Shown here piece after piece: positions 43,632 to 52,038 of a stretch of DNA of 64,000 nt (its first letter is position 1; every line of letters starts with the position of its first letter). Location: positions 83,059-147,058 of the forward strand of contig JAFAKB010000074.1 in assembly GCA_019235885.1 (NCBI GenBank), in the 5' to 3' direction. Both the position numbers and the translations under genes were made by a program. The stretch is from Candidatus Eremiobacterota bacterium. GTDB taxonomy: Bacteria; Vulcanimicrobiota; Vulcanimicrobiia; Vulcanimicrobiales; Vulcanimicrobiaceae. The notes under the pieces were generated by a model. That model made no database searches. It was not told where the DNA came from and saw only the letters and a program-made list of their open reading frames with translations.

Positions 43632-45154
43632 ACGCCGAGCGTCTTGCGGCCGGCGGTGTTCGGCGTGAGGTAGACGCGCTCGTGCGCGTAGTCCAAGCCG
43701 ACGGTGAAGTTCTTCAGGAGCTGTTGGCCCATCACCCCGTCGACGTCGTTCGAGTACGTCTGCTGCCCGATCACCCGGTTCCCGATCACGCTGCGAAAGT
43801 CGAAGCCGCCGATCACCAGGTGGCGCACGACGACGAGCTTGGTCGCGAACAGCCCGCCGACGCCGGAGAGCGTCGTCCCGCCGGGGAAGACCGGCACGTC
43901 GACGTCGGGGACCGCATCCGGATTGCGGCGCGTGAAATAGTCGAAGATCAAGAAGTTTCCTTCACCGCCGGTGTCGAGCATGAAGCGCTCGGCGAGCGTG
44001 CCGTCGAGCGTGACGGTCGCCAGCGGGACGCCCCGGCCCAGCCGGATCTCGAGCGCTCGCGTGAGCGGATCGTTCGGCGGCGCGTAGCTGGCAGCGGGGA
44101 CGGCGGTCACGCGCTCGTGCTCGTAGTCGATCGTCACGCCGAGCTGCGCCAGGAAGTCGAAGCCCAGGACGCCGGCGACCTTCACGCGCGGCGTGCGCGC
44201 GAAGTTTAGCGGAATGATCCCCGCCGCGACGTCGCGCAGCACCAGCGGCCCCACCCGCATCTCCGGCACGATCGTCCGCGCGAAGGTCGTGCGCGCCGCG
44301 ACGACGTGCGAGTGCTCGCCGTACGCTTTCAGCCCGAGCGCGCGCACGAGCTCGGTGTCGAGCACGATCCCGGAGGCGCCGCTGTCGAGGATGAAGTCGG
44401 CGCCGCGCCCGCCCACCGTCACGCGCACGAAGATGTGGCGGCCGAACGACGCCGGCAAAGCGACCGGCGCCGTGCCGTCCGGAAAGGTGACCAGCGTGCG
44501 GCGGCTGGGCGGCCGCGCCAGCTCCGCTTCGCTCACCGGACCCGGAGCGTATTCGGTCACGCGCGCGTCGCTGGTCGTCTGCTCGGCGGCGTCGATCACG
44601 TGCCAACGGTGCGCGAACACGCGTCCTTGATCGTCGCGCACGTCGTCATAGGTCGTCGTCACCGTCCCCGTCGCGCCGATCCGCTCGTGCCGCAGCACGT
44701 GCCACGTCGCCGCGTCGATGTAGTCCTTGCGCCCCCAGCCCTTCGCGTTCAGCGACGCGACGATCAGCGCCCCGTCCGGGCTCCGGCTGACGGTCGTCGC
44801 GAGCCGCTCCGGCAGCGCGTTCCCCGGATCGTCGGTGTCGTCGACCGTGATGCCGTTTTCGGTCTGGCGCCAGTGCTTGCCGCCGACGGCGCCGCTCTCG
44901 GCATGAAACGGCCCGCTCTCGTCGATCGTCCGCACGTCATCGCCGCGCACCAGCTCGCGCACCGTCGTCGTCGTCCCGTCCGACGAGGTGATCTGCACGG
45001 TTTCGCGATACGCGTTCGGCGCGTGCTCGGCGGCCCGCACGTTCGCGCGAATCGTAGTGGCGGGCGGCAGCTCGTCGGCGGCGCGAACGGCGCCCGGCGC
45101 GGCGATGAGCAGCGCCGCGGCAAGCGACGCCGCGAGAGCCGCTGCGCGCTTCAC
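43628..45154 (-). CDS. Exported retropepsin-like aspartyl protease, two DTG/DSG sites (second of tandem pair)
   Basis: 508 residues from GTG 45154. Signal peptide MKRAAALAASLAAALLIAAPGAVRA. The first ~200 residues resemble an outer-membrane lipoprotein-sorting-like beta domain. Then two aspartyl protease half-sites: FILDSGASGIVLDTE (about 280) and FMLDTGGEGNFLIFD (about 400). The protein carries both catalytic aspartates in one chain, although bacterial retropepsin-like proteins usually dimerise. Overlaps the upstream paralogue by 4 bp. Convergent with the SGNH hydrolase, their ends overlapping by 4 bp. Confidence 0.83.
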   Translation of the reverse strand: MKRAAALAASLAAALLIAAPGAVRAADELPPATTIRANVRAAEHAPNAYRETVQITSSDGTTTTVRELVRGDDVRTIDESGPFHAESGAVGGKHWRQTENGITVDDTDDPGNALPERLATTVSRSPDGALIVASLNAKGWGRKDYIDAATWHVLRHERIGATGTVTTTYDDVRDDQGRVFAHRWHVIDAAEQTTSDARVTEYAPGPVSEAELARPPSRRTLVTFPDGTAPVALPASFGRHIFVRVTVGGRGADFILDSGASGIVLDTELVRALGLKAYGEHSHVVAARTTFARTIVPEMRVGPLVLRDVAAGIIPLNFARTPRVKVAGVLGFDFLAQLGVTIDYEHERVTAVPAASYAPPNDPLTRALEIRLGRGVPLATVTLDGTLAERFMLDTGGEGNFLIFDYFTRRNPDAVPDVDVPVFPGGTTLSGVGGLFATKLVVVRHLVIGGFDFRSVIGNRVIGQQTYSNDVDGVMGQQLLKNFTVGLDYAHERVYLTPNTAGRKTLGV

Positions 45155-46866
45155 GGCGCGGCGGTCGGCGCCGGTGACGGTTTCGCGGCCGGCGGCGGCG
45201 CGCTCGGCGCGGGTGCCGGCGTCGTCTTGCGCGTGCGCGAGTTCGGCACGAGCACGACGCGCGAGTTCGCGTAGTCGAGGTACACGTCGAACACGTTCAG
45301 CGCCCAGGCGCCGACGAGGCCGTCGGCCTCCTCGCCTTCGAACGCCTGCTGATTGCCGGTCATGACGAACGCCAGCCAATCCGGAAACTGCACCTGGCCG
45401 ATGTGCAGCTTCTGGATCAGCACCGGCCGCATCAGAAGCCGGCCGCCGACGCCGTTGGCGGACACGATGTTGAAGGTGCGGCTCAGGATCTTCTTCGGGC
45501 TGTGATCCTCGACCGCGGCGGGGTGCTTGCTGGCGAAGCCGGAGAACACGACGACGTCGTCCGCACCGGTGTCCAGCACGAACCGGTCTCCGAACGCGTC
45601 GTTCACCGTCATCCCGATCATGGGAACGTTGTCGTCGAGCGCCGCGTCGAGCACGAACGCGTTCTCGGGCACGTGAAACGACTCGCTCGGGATCGCGTCG
45701 ACCGTTCCGTGAACGTAGTCGATCTTCACGACGCAGCCGGCGATGAAGTCGTAGCCGAGCAGCCCCACGACGCGCGTGCGCTCGTCGTTCTCGAACGAGA
45801 ACGGCAGCGCTTCGACGATCACGTCGTTCATCGTGACTTGCCCGATCTCGATTTTCGGCACGACGGCGTACCCGCTGGTGAAGGATCCCGCGACGGTCGT
45901 GCTCCAGCGCCCGTACCGCTTCAGGTTCAGCTCGCGCACGACGTCGCGGTTGAGGACAATGCTGCTCGAGCCTGAGTCGAGCTGAAAGTCGAGCCCGCGG
46001 CCGTTCACCGTCAGCCGCACGATGATCCGGCCCCACGGGTCGACGCGGGCGGGCAGCCGCACCGACGAGACGCCGGCCGGCATGACCACCGGCAGCCGGC
46101 GGCTGCCCGGAATCGCCAGTTCCGCGTCTTGGACCGGCGTTCCGATCTGCAGGCTCGTCGTCGTCCACACTTTGTCGTTCTCGGGATGCCCGTCGCTCAG
46201 CGTTATGCGGAACGGCAGCGACACGCCGTTCTGCGTGCGGTAGTCTTCGTACGTCGTGACGACCAGCTTGCCGAGATACGCCGTCTCGCGGCGCACGAGA
46301 TAGAACGAGGTCGCGTCGTAGAACCGCCGCTCCTCGCGGCCGTCGGCCGGCGCGACGCGCACGACGTAGACGTCGGCCGGCGCACGCAGCCGCCCGAGCA
46401 GCTTCACGTCGTCGCCCGGATCGGGTTTGTCGAGCGCGCGCACGTTGGCTTCGGCGCGCTTGTGGATGCCGCGCTTGAGCAGCGTGTAGCCGTTCTCGTT
46501 CGTCTCCCAGAGCTGGTCCTTGTAGCGTCCTTCGGCGGTGAGAAACGGGCCCATCGTCATGTCGATCCGGTAGTCGTCGCCGCGCCACACCTCGCGCTCC
46601 GTGCCGTCGAGCCCGCCGTCGTGGAAGACGTACGCCACGCGCAGCGTGCGCGCGCTCTCGTCCTCGATCCGTCCTTCGGCGCGCTTCGAGGCGTCGAGGA
46701 CGTCCTTCAAGGTCGTGGACGTCGTTTCGTACGCCGTCGGCCACGCGCGCGGATCGGGCGCGGGCGCCTTCGCGGGCGCGGCGGCGAACGAAGCCGGCGC
46801 AACGACAGCGAGCTGCGCGGACAGGAAAAGCAGCGCCGCCGAAAGGCGCCACAGCCGAGTCGCCAT
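45151..46866 (-). CDS. Exported retropepsin-like aspartyl protease, two DTG/DSG sites (first of tandem pair)
   Basis: 571 residues. Signal peptide MATRLWRLSAALLFLSAQLAVVAPASFA. Same plan as the next gene: an N-terminal beta domain of ~260 residues, then FQLDSGSSSIVLNRD and FVLDTGADDVVVFSG, each followed by a GLLGYDFIAG or GLVGAWALNVF flap/strand pattern. It ends in a Pro/Ala/Thr-rich tail. The pair looks like an old duplication and is co-transcribed. Substrate and purpose unknown; periplasmic processing is plausible. Confidence 0.83.
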   Translation of the reverse strand: MATRLWRLSAALLFLSAQLAVVAPASFAAAPAKAPAPDPRAWPTAYETTSTTLKDVLDASKRAEGRIEDESARTLRVAYVFHDGGLDGTEREVWRGDDYRIDMTMGPFLTAEGRYKDQLWETNENGYTLLKRGIHKRAEANVRALDKPDPGDDVKLLGRLRAPADVYVVRVAPADGREERRFYDATSFYLVRRETAYLGKLVVTTYEDYRTQNGVSLPFRITLSDGHPENDKVWTTTSLQIGTPVQDAELAIPGSRRLPVVMPAGVSSVRLPARVDPWGRIIVRLTVNGRGLDFQLDSGSSSIVLNRDVVRELNLKRYGRWSTTVAGSFTSGYAVVPKIEIGQVTMNDVIVEALPFSFENDERTRVVGLLGYDFIAGCVVKIDYVHGTVDAIPSESFHVPENAFVLDAALDDNVPMIGMTVNDAFGDRFVLDTGADDVVVFSGFASKHPAAVEDHSPKKILSRTFNIVSANGVGGRLLMRPVLIQKLHIGQVQFPDWLAFVMTGNQQAFEGEEADGLVGAWALNVFDVYLDYANSRVVLVPNSRTRKTTPAPAPSAPPPAAKPSPAPTAAP

Positions 46867-46899
46867 GCGCCGACGTTCCGCGCCCCGGGCAGGACGCCT

Positions 46900-47817
46900 T
46901 TAGAGCAGCGCCAGCTGTGCGCCCGAGCGGTCGCGTGGAAGCGAACGATGCCGCTCAAAATGCGTCGCGCGGCAGGCGGCATGGAAGCGCTGCGCGACCT
47001 CGCGGACGTAGGGCGACTCGGCGTAGCGGCCGCGGCGGAAGATCCGCTGGTAGCGCTCGATCAGCTCCGGACGCGAGGCCGCCAGGAAGGCGAAGTACGC
47101 GTCGCGCGTGATGGCGCCGAGGTTCAGCGCGCTGTGCCAGACGTGCGAGGCGCCCGCCTCCGCCGCCGCGCGCACCACCGCCGCCAGCGAATCGGCGCCA
47201 TCGGTCAGCTCGGGCAGCACCGGCGCGACGGCGACTCCGACCCGTACGCCGGCGTCGGCGAGCGCGCGCACCGCGCGCAGGCGCTGGCGCGGCGGCGCGA
47301 CCGTCGGCTCGATCTGGCGCGCGAGCGCTTCGTCGAGCGTCGCGATGCTGACTGCGACGCCGACCTCGGCGCGCCTTGCGCACTCCGCGAGCAGGTCGAG
47401 ATCGCGCACGATCAGCGGCGAGCGCGTCGTGACGTGGAACGGCGCGCGCGCGTCGCGCAATACCGCGAGCACGCCGCGCATCAAGCGATACCGTCCTTCC
47501 AGCGCTTGATACGGATCGGTCGCCGTGCCGATCGCGATCTCTTCGCCGCGGTACGCGCGCGAGGCCAAGTCGGCGCGCAGCACGGTCGCGACGTTCAGCT
47601 TGACGGTGAGCTGCGAGCCCCACTGCGCCACCCCGTCGAGCTCGCGGTACGCGTGCGTCCCGCGCGCATAGCAGAAGACGCACTGATGAATGCAGCCGGT
47701 GAACGGGTTCAGCGACCAAGTGAACCCCATCCCGCGCACGCGGTTGAGCGCGCTCTTCGCCGCTGTCTCCCCGACTCGGATCTCTCCTGGCCGCCGCGCG
47801 ACCGGTAGCCCAGTCAT
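46900..47817 (-). CDS. SPL-type radical SAM protein (Rv2578c/PA0069-like)
   Basis: 305 residues from ATG 47817; the frame is open to 47997. The 4Fe-4S/SAM motif GCIHQCVFCYAR (Cx3Cx2C) sits near residue 45, preceded by the family's KSALNRV segment and followed by TGTATDPYQALEGRYRLMRGVLAVL. This fold is shared with spore photoproduct lyase and the DNA-repair-photolyase COG, but the substrate of the non-spore members is unknown. A perfect LexA-type box lies right at the start codon, which points to DNA damage control. Confidence 0.87.
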   Translation of the reverse strand: MTGLPVARRPGEIRVGETAAKSALNRVRGMGFTWSLNPFTGCIHQCVFCYARGTHAYRELDGVAQWGSQLTVKLNVATVLRADLASRAYRGEEIAIGTATDPYQALEGRYRLMRGVLAVLRDARAPFHVTTRSPLIVRDLDLLAECARRAEVGVAVSIATLDEALARQIEPTVAPPRQRLRAVRALADAGVRVGVAVAPVLPELTDGADSLAAVVRAAAEAGASHVWHSALNLGAITRDAYFAFLAASRPELIERYQRIFRRGRYAESPYVREVAQRFHAACRATHFERHRSLPRDRSGAQLALL

Positions 47818-47831
47818 CGAACATATGTTCG
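47818..47831 (-). promoter_or_regulatory. LexA (SOS) box
   Basis: CGAACATATGTTCG is a perfect 14-bp palindrome matching the Gram-positive type SOS consensus CGAACRNRYGTTCG. It touches the ATG of the radical SAM gene (47817). A LexA bound here would block either that gene or, less likely, the divergent MFS gene 96 bp away. Confidence 0.7.
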
Positions 47832-47872
47832 GAATGCCGAAGGCAGCCCCTCCGGACTCGGAGCCACCGAAG

Positions 47873-47910
47873 CAACAGCGCTTAGGTACACAGGTCTGTC
47901 TACCGGGCGT
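47873..47910 (+). promoter_or_regulatory. Imperfect palindrome upstream of MFS gene
   Basis: GGTACACAG and CTGTCTACC (47884-47903) form an inverted repeat with one mismatch, about 25 bp before the MFS start. The shape resembles GntR/FCD-type operators, but no such regulator is encoded nearby. Confidence 0.35.
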
Positions 47911-47926
47911 TCCGCAGCGTGCAGTC

Positions 47927-49129
47927 ATGGAACGCAAATCGCAGCTCGGCTGGGTGCTCGCCGCGGGCGCGCTCGTCATGTCCGCGGCGCTCGGCATCCG
48001 GCAGACCTTCGGGCTCTTTCTGCCGCCGATCGGCGCGGCGCACGCCGTCTCGCTGCCGCTCCTCGCCTTCGCGCTGGCGCTGCAGAACCTGATGTGGGGG
48101 ATCGGACAGCCGTTCGCGGGCGCGCTCTCCGACCGCTACGGCCCGGGGCGCGTGGTGGCCGCCGGAGCGCTGCTCTACGCCGTCGGCCTGGCCGGGGTCG
48201 CGCTGTACCCGGGGACGCCGAGCGTGCTGCTCGGCTTCGGCATCCTGATCGGGCTTGGCCAGAGCGGGATGACGTTCGCCGTCGTCATCTCGGCGGTGAG
48301 CCGAGCGGCTTCGGACGCGCAGCGCGCGACCGCCGTCGCGCTCGCGGCGGCGGGCGGCTCGCTCGGGCAAGTGGCGCTCGTCCCGGTCGCGCAGTCGGTG
48401 ATCGGCTTCGGCGGCTGGCAGCGCGCGCTGGTCGTCCTCGCGCTCGTCGTGATCGTCGCCGCGCCGCTCGGCTTCGTCCTCTCGCGCGGACGCGCGCCCG
48501 GTGCGAACGCAGCGGCGGCGCCCTCGAGCGCGTCGTGGCCGGCGATCTGGCGCGCGCTGCGCGATCCGAACTATTTGTTCGTGACGGCCGGCTTCTTCGC
48601 GTGCGGGTTCCAGCTGGCGTTCATCACGATCCACCTACCGACGTACTTGAGCATGTGCCACATCGGCGCGAACGTCAGCGCCGCGTCGCTCGCGACGATC
48701 GGTTTCTTCAACATCGTCGGCAGCTTCGGCTTCGGCAAGCTGATGGACCGCTATGCGCCGCAGTATCTGCTCGCGGTGCTGTACTCGATCCGCGCGACGG
48801 CCGCCCTCGCGTTCATCGCGAGCCCGCCGACCGCGGTGACGACGCTCGCGTTCGCCGTCGTGATGGGACTGACGTGGCTCGGCACCGTCCCGCTGACGAA
48901 CGGCGTCGTGGCGCGATTGTTCGGCCTCGGCAACCTGGGCGCGCTCTTCGGCGTCGCGTTCCTGAGCCACCAAGTCGGCGCGTTCCTCGGCGCCTGGCTC
49001 GGCGGCGTCTCGCTGCAGCTGACGGGCTCGTACCAAACGCTGTGGGTCGCGACGGTCGTCGTCGGCTTCACCGCCGCCGCGCTGAACCTCCCGATTCGCT
49101 ACCGCGCGCCGGAACCGGTCGCCGCATGA
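47927..49129 (+). CDS. MFS transporter, oxalate/formate or monocarboxylate type
   Basis: 400 residues from ATG 47927 with twelve predicted membrane helices in two halves. The loop 2-3 signature GALSDRYGPGRVV is present, and the second half has GFGKLMDRYAPQYLLA. The opening RQTFGLFLPPIGAAH and SMCHIGANVSAASLATIGFFNIVGS resemble the OxlT/MCT-like group. Substrate likely a small organic anion; this is inference. Followed with overlap by the SCO1-like gene. Confidence 0.85.
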   Translation: MERKSQLGWVLAAGALVMSAALGIRQTFGLFLPPIGAAHAVSLPLLAFALALQNLMWGIGQPFAGALSDRYGPGRVVAAGALLYAVGLAGVALYPGTPSVLLGFGILIGLGQSGMTFAVVISAVSRAASDAQRATAVALAAAGGSLGQVALVPVAQSVIGFGGWQRALVVLALVVIVAAPLGFVLSRGRAPGANAAAAPSSASWPAIWRALRDPNYLFVTAGFFACGFQLAFITIHLPTYLSMCHIGANVSAASLATIGFFNIVGSFGFGKLMDRYAPQYLLAVLYSIRATAALAFIASPPTAVTTLAFAVVMGLTWLGTVPLTNGVVARLFGLGNLGALFGVAFLSHQVGAFLGAWLGGVSLQLTGSYQTLWVATVVVGFTAAALNLPIRYRAPEPVAA

Positions 49130-49704
49130 GCCGCGCGGAAAGCCTGGCGGTCGCGGTCGTCTTCGCCGCAGGGCTCGCATCAACAATGTTTGCCGCGCGC
49201 GCCGGCAACGGCACGCCGATCGCGTTCGACGGCACGGTGCGCGCCCGCCACGTCCCCGCCGTAACGCTGATCGACGACCGCGGTGCCCCGCTGCGCCTCA
49301 ACGCACCGGCTCACGGCGCGATCATCGTCCTCGGCTACACGCGCTGCACGGACCAGTGCCCGCTCACGCTCGCAAAAGTCGCGGCCGCCTTGCGCCCATT
49401 CGACGCGCGCACCCGCCCGCAAGCGGTCCTCGTCACCGTCGACCCCGCGCATGACGATCCCGCCAAACTGCACGACTTTCTCGGCGCATGGAACAACGCG
49501 ATCACCGGCGCGACCGGCGAGCCCGCGACGCTCGCGAAACTCTACCTCGCGCTAGGCGCCGGCGACGGCCGTTCGTCGCCGCGCGATCACGACACGCGCG
49601 TATTCGTGATCGACCGCAACGGCGACGTCCGCAACGAGCTCGCCCCCAACGTCTCTCCGACGACGATCGCTTCAGCAGCCCGTTCGCTGACCGGTTCGGA
49701 TTAG
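49126..49704 (+). CDS. SCO1/SenC family copper chaperone-like protein
   Basis: 192 residues, 4 bp overlap with the MFS gene. N-terminal membrane anchor (AVAVVFAAGLASTMFAARA), then a thioredoxin fold with the copper site CTDQC in VLGYTRCTDQCPLTLAKV and a distal His in RDHDTRVFVIDRNG. SCO1 proteins deliver copper to cytochrome oxidase CuA or act as thiol reductases. No oxidase genes are adjacent. Confidence 0.87.
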   Translation: MSRAESLAVAVVFAAGLASTMFAARAGNGTPIAFDGTVRARHVPAVTLIDDRGAPLRLNAPAHGAIIVLGYTRCTDQCPLTLAKVAAALRPFDARTRPQAVLVTVDPAHDDPAKLHDFLGAWNNAITGATGEPATLAKLYLALGAGDGRSSPRDHDTRVFVIDRNGDVRNELAPNVSPTTIASAARSLTGSD

Positions 49705-49736
49705 TTGCCGGTGTGGGCATCCGGTTAATCGAGATT

Positions 49737-50186
49737 TTAGGCGCATTTGCGCCTGCGAGATGCCGTTTGCGGTTTTTTGGCTGTGGAGGCCAGGCGATTC
49801 GCGGTTTCGCCGGCTGCCTCTGCACTCCGCGGAATCAAAGCTCTGTATGCTTCGAAGAATCGGTCGCGCTGAGCCGGCTTATTCCGTGGAACGAGCGCGG
49901 GCACGAAGTCGTAGCCCAATGCTTCAGCAATCATAACAAGTCGCGCCAGAGTCGCCTTTCTCAAACCGCCGTGGAGGTCTCGCGAAATTTGAGGCGGCTT
50001 CGCATCGAGACGCCTGGCTAGTTCCGCGGCGCTAATATGCTGAGCTGCCATAATTGACTGTACGATTTGTTCGATGTCGGCGGCCTTGGTGAGTTCCTCG
50101 ATACGTGCTGCCCGGCCAGGGTCACGCATGGTACGTTCAAGAAGCGTCGTTCCGCCTCTCTTCTTTCGTGCCTCAATTGCGCTCAT
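49737..50186 (-). CDS. HigA-like antitoxin with XRE HTH
   Basis: 149 residues, overlapping the toxin gene upstream by 14 bp. Central HTH: IVQSIMAAQHISAAELARRLDAKPPQISRDLHGGLRKATLARLVMIAEALGYDF. The N-terminal arm is Arg/Lys rich and the C-terminal ~40 residues are basic and probably disordered. Second gene after the toxin is the HigBA order. It would bind the palindrome at 50615-50628. Confidence 0.8.
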   Translation of the reverse strand: MSAIEARKKRGGTTLLERTMRDPGRAARIEELTKAADIEQIVQSIMAAQHISAAELARRLDAKPPQISRDLHGGLRKATLARLVMIAEALGYDFVPALVPRNKPAQRDRFFEAYRALIPRSAEAAGETANRLASTAKKPQTASRRRKCA

Positions 50187-50604
50187 AATACGTACCGTCT
50201 TTCACTGTGCTCAGATAGAATTCCCGACTCTTAATTGTTTGCTTTACCACGCGATCGCCGGCCTTATCGCGCTGCTGGCTCTCTTTAAGGTAGTGTTTGC
50301 ACACGATCCAAGTCGGCCCACTTTCTTCACGAAACGCCGTGAAGCGGTGTTTCCCTGCCTTGATCGCCACCACCAATGGATCTGCGTGTTCCTGGTTGAC
50401 TCGTGACTGTGCGGGCCGGCTGCCGGGCTCGACGTTGCCCCAATGACGAACACTCGCTAAAAAGTCGTCCTGACTACTTGCGGGCAGGGAGTCATAGGCG
50501 TCTAACCCCGGCATGCTGCCGTTGGCGTCCCAAAACCACTCGAAGCTCCGGTAAGGCCCGTCGTGAATTGAAAGATCCGCCTCCGTTCGGGTCCGATTTG
50601 CCAC
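50173..50604 (-). CDS. HigB/RelE-like (Gp49 family) toxin
   Basis: 143 residues from GTG 50604. The layout matches Gp49/HigB-type toxins: YDSLPASSQDDFLASVRHWGN near residue 40 and a core DPLVVAIKAGKHRFTAFREESGPTWIVCKHYLKES with the basic residues expected of ribosome-dependent mRNA interferases, ending KQTIKSREFYLSTVKDG. The promoter (50611-50639) places the transcript start at about the GTG, so the message is probably leaderless. Confidence 0.78.
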   Translation of the reverse strand: MANRTRTEADLSIHDGPYRSFEWFWDANGSMPGLDAYDSLPASSQDDFLASVRHWGNVEPGSRPAQSRVNQEHADPLVVAIKAGKHRFTAFREESGPTWIVCKHYLKESQQRDKAGDRVVKQTIKSREFYLSTVKDGTYYERN

Positions 50605-50610
50605 GCAATG

Positions 50611-50639
50611 ATAGTAACATATATGTTAATGGACTGCAA
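50611..50639 (-). promoter_or_regulatory. Toxin-antitoxin promoter with operator palindrome
   Basis: Minus strand: -35 TTGCAG (50634-50639), 17-bp spacer, -10 TACTAT (50611-50616). The perfect palindrome TAACATATATGTTA (50615-50628) covers the spacer and touches the -10, as expected for autorepression by an antitoxin-toxin complex. Confidence 0.7.
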
Positions 50640-50912
50640 GGCGGGGTGCGGGCGCTTCGGGAAGTTGCCCGACCGCCACGCGCTCAGTATCTCATCGCAA
50701 TTGCCGAACTCCATCCGGCGCCACGGCGCGCTGGGCATACGTCGACGCCATCGTCCTCGTTTTTCGACATCGTTACCGTGGTCCGCCAGCCCGCTAAAAG
50801 CCCGTCCACGTTGATAAGTTCGCCACCGACAAGTGGCGCTCTCTCGTCGGGACTGGCGAGTTTTCGCCAGCCCGAGAGCGGTCGTCCCAGGTTTCCTCGG
50901 ATTGTCGGAGAG

Positions 50913-51971
50913 ATGCCTTGGTACTTTCGCCGGAGCTTCGGGCGGGGTCCAGTCCGTCTGAACTTATCGCGTCGCGGCGTAGGAGTATCCGTCGGCATGC
51001 GCGGATTCCGGTTCGGCACGGGTCCGCGAGGTGCGTACGTTCGTGCCGGCCGCGGCGGCTTTTATTATCAGCAATATTTCGCGCGGCGCGACCAGATGCT
51101 GCGGCACGCCGTCGGCGTCGTCGCCTCGTCCGATTTCACGGCCGCCCACTGAGCCGATCCTTCTCGGCACGCCGGTGGAGTTTGTCGGCGAGAGTGATAC
51201 GTCGCCTGACAGTTACATCGCGGAAATAAATCGGCGAAGAGCTGCTTTTCGTTGGAGCACCTTGATCTTCGTCGTTGCGTCATTATTCCTTGCGATCCTC
51301 GCGAGCACGGGCGTTCGGAACCTATGGTACGTACTTCCAATGGTGGCCCTCATCGCAGGGTTTTCGCTGCGACATCGTGAGAGCCGCGATCGTGCGATTA
51401 TCCTGACCTACGAGCTTGAAGGTGACGAGGCGAAGAAGTATGAGTTCATGTGCGAAGCGTTTCGTACGGCGAACGCGTCGGCAATGATATGGCGCGTCGC
51501 CACGGAGCTTGCCGTCGAAGCGCGTCGGCATGGAGAGCAACGAACCTCATAACGCGGACGCCAACGCGAATCGGGTTCGGCGCCGGCGCGGAAATCCGCA
51601 CGAACGTCACGCCTCCGGTACTTCCCCTGAGATCCGCAAAGTTATTTTTCTTGCCCGACGAGATCGTTCTGCTAACGCGACCTCGCGTGTCGGCGATCCC
51701 GTACAGCGAGCTACGCCTTGCGGTGAACGAGATTAATTTCCGCGAGAGCGGTCCGGTGCCGGCTGATGCGACGCTCGTCGGAACGACGTGGCTATTTGTC
51801 AACAAAAATGGATCGCCCGATCGTCGGTTTCGCAACAACCGGCAAATTCCAGTCGTAGCATATTCCGAGTTGACAGTGCAGCACTCGGCGTTCGCGTTCG
51901 TGTTACAGTTCTCTAAGCGGCAGGTTGCGGCTCGCGTCGCCGCGACGCTAAAGTTACTCGGTGAAGCGTAA
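50913..51971 (+). pseudogene. DUF4236 domain protein interrupted by two frameshifts
   Basis: Starts at ATG 50913 with the DUF4236 signature (MPWYFRRSFGRGPVRLNLSRRGVGVSVGMRGFRFGTGPRGAYVRAGRGGFYY). That frame stops at 51152, but the protein continues in the next frame (SDTSPDSYIAEINRRRAAFRW, two membrane-like helices, EGDEAKKYEFMCEAFRTANASAMIWRV) to 51552, and then back in the original frame (LPLRSAKLFFLPDEIVLLT, VVGTTW-like LVGTTWLFVNKNGSPDRRFRNNRQIPVVAYSEL) to 51971. The three pieces in this order match the full-length DUF4236 proteins. The two shifts, near 51130-51150 and 51540-51550, compensate. Decay or sequence errors. Confidence 0.72.
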
Positions 51972-52038
51972 GTGCGCGACCCGGCCGACTGATGTTGCGT
52001 CGTCGATTGCTTCGGCGCTGCGCTGGCTGACCGTCGGA

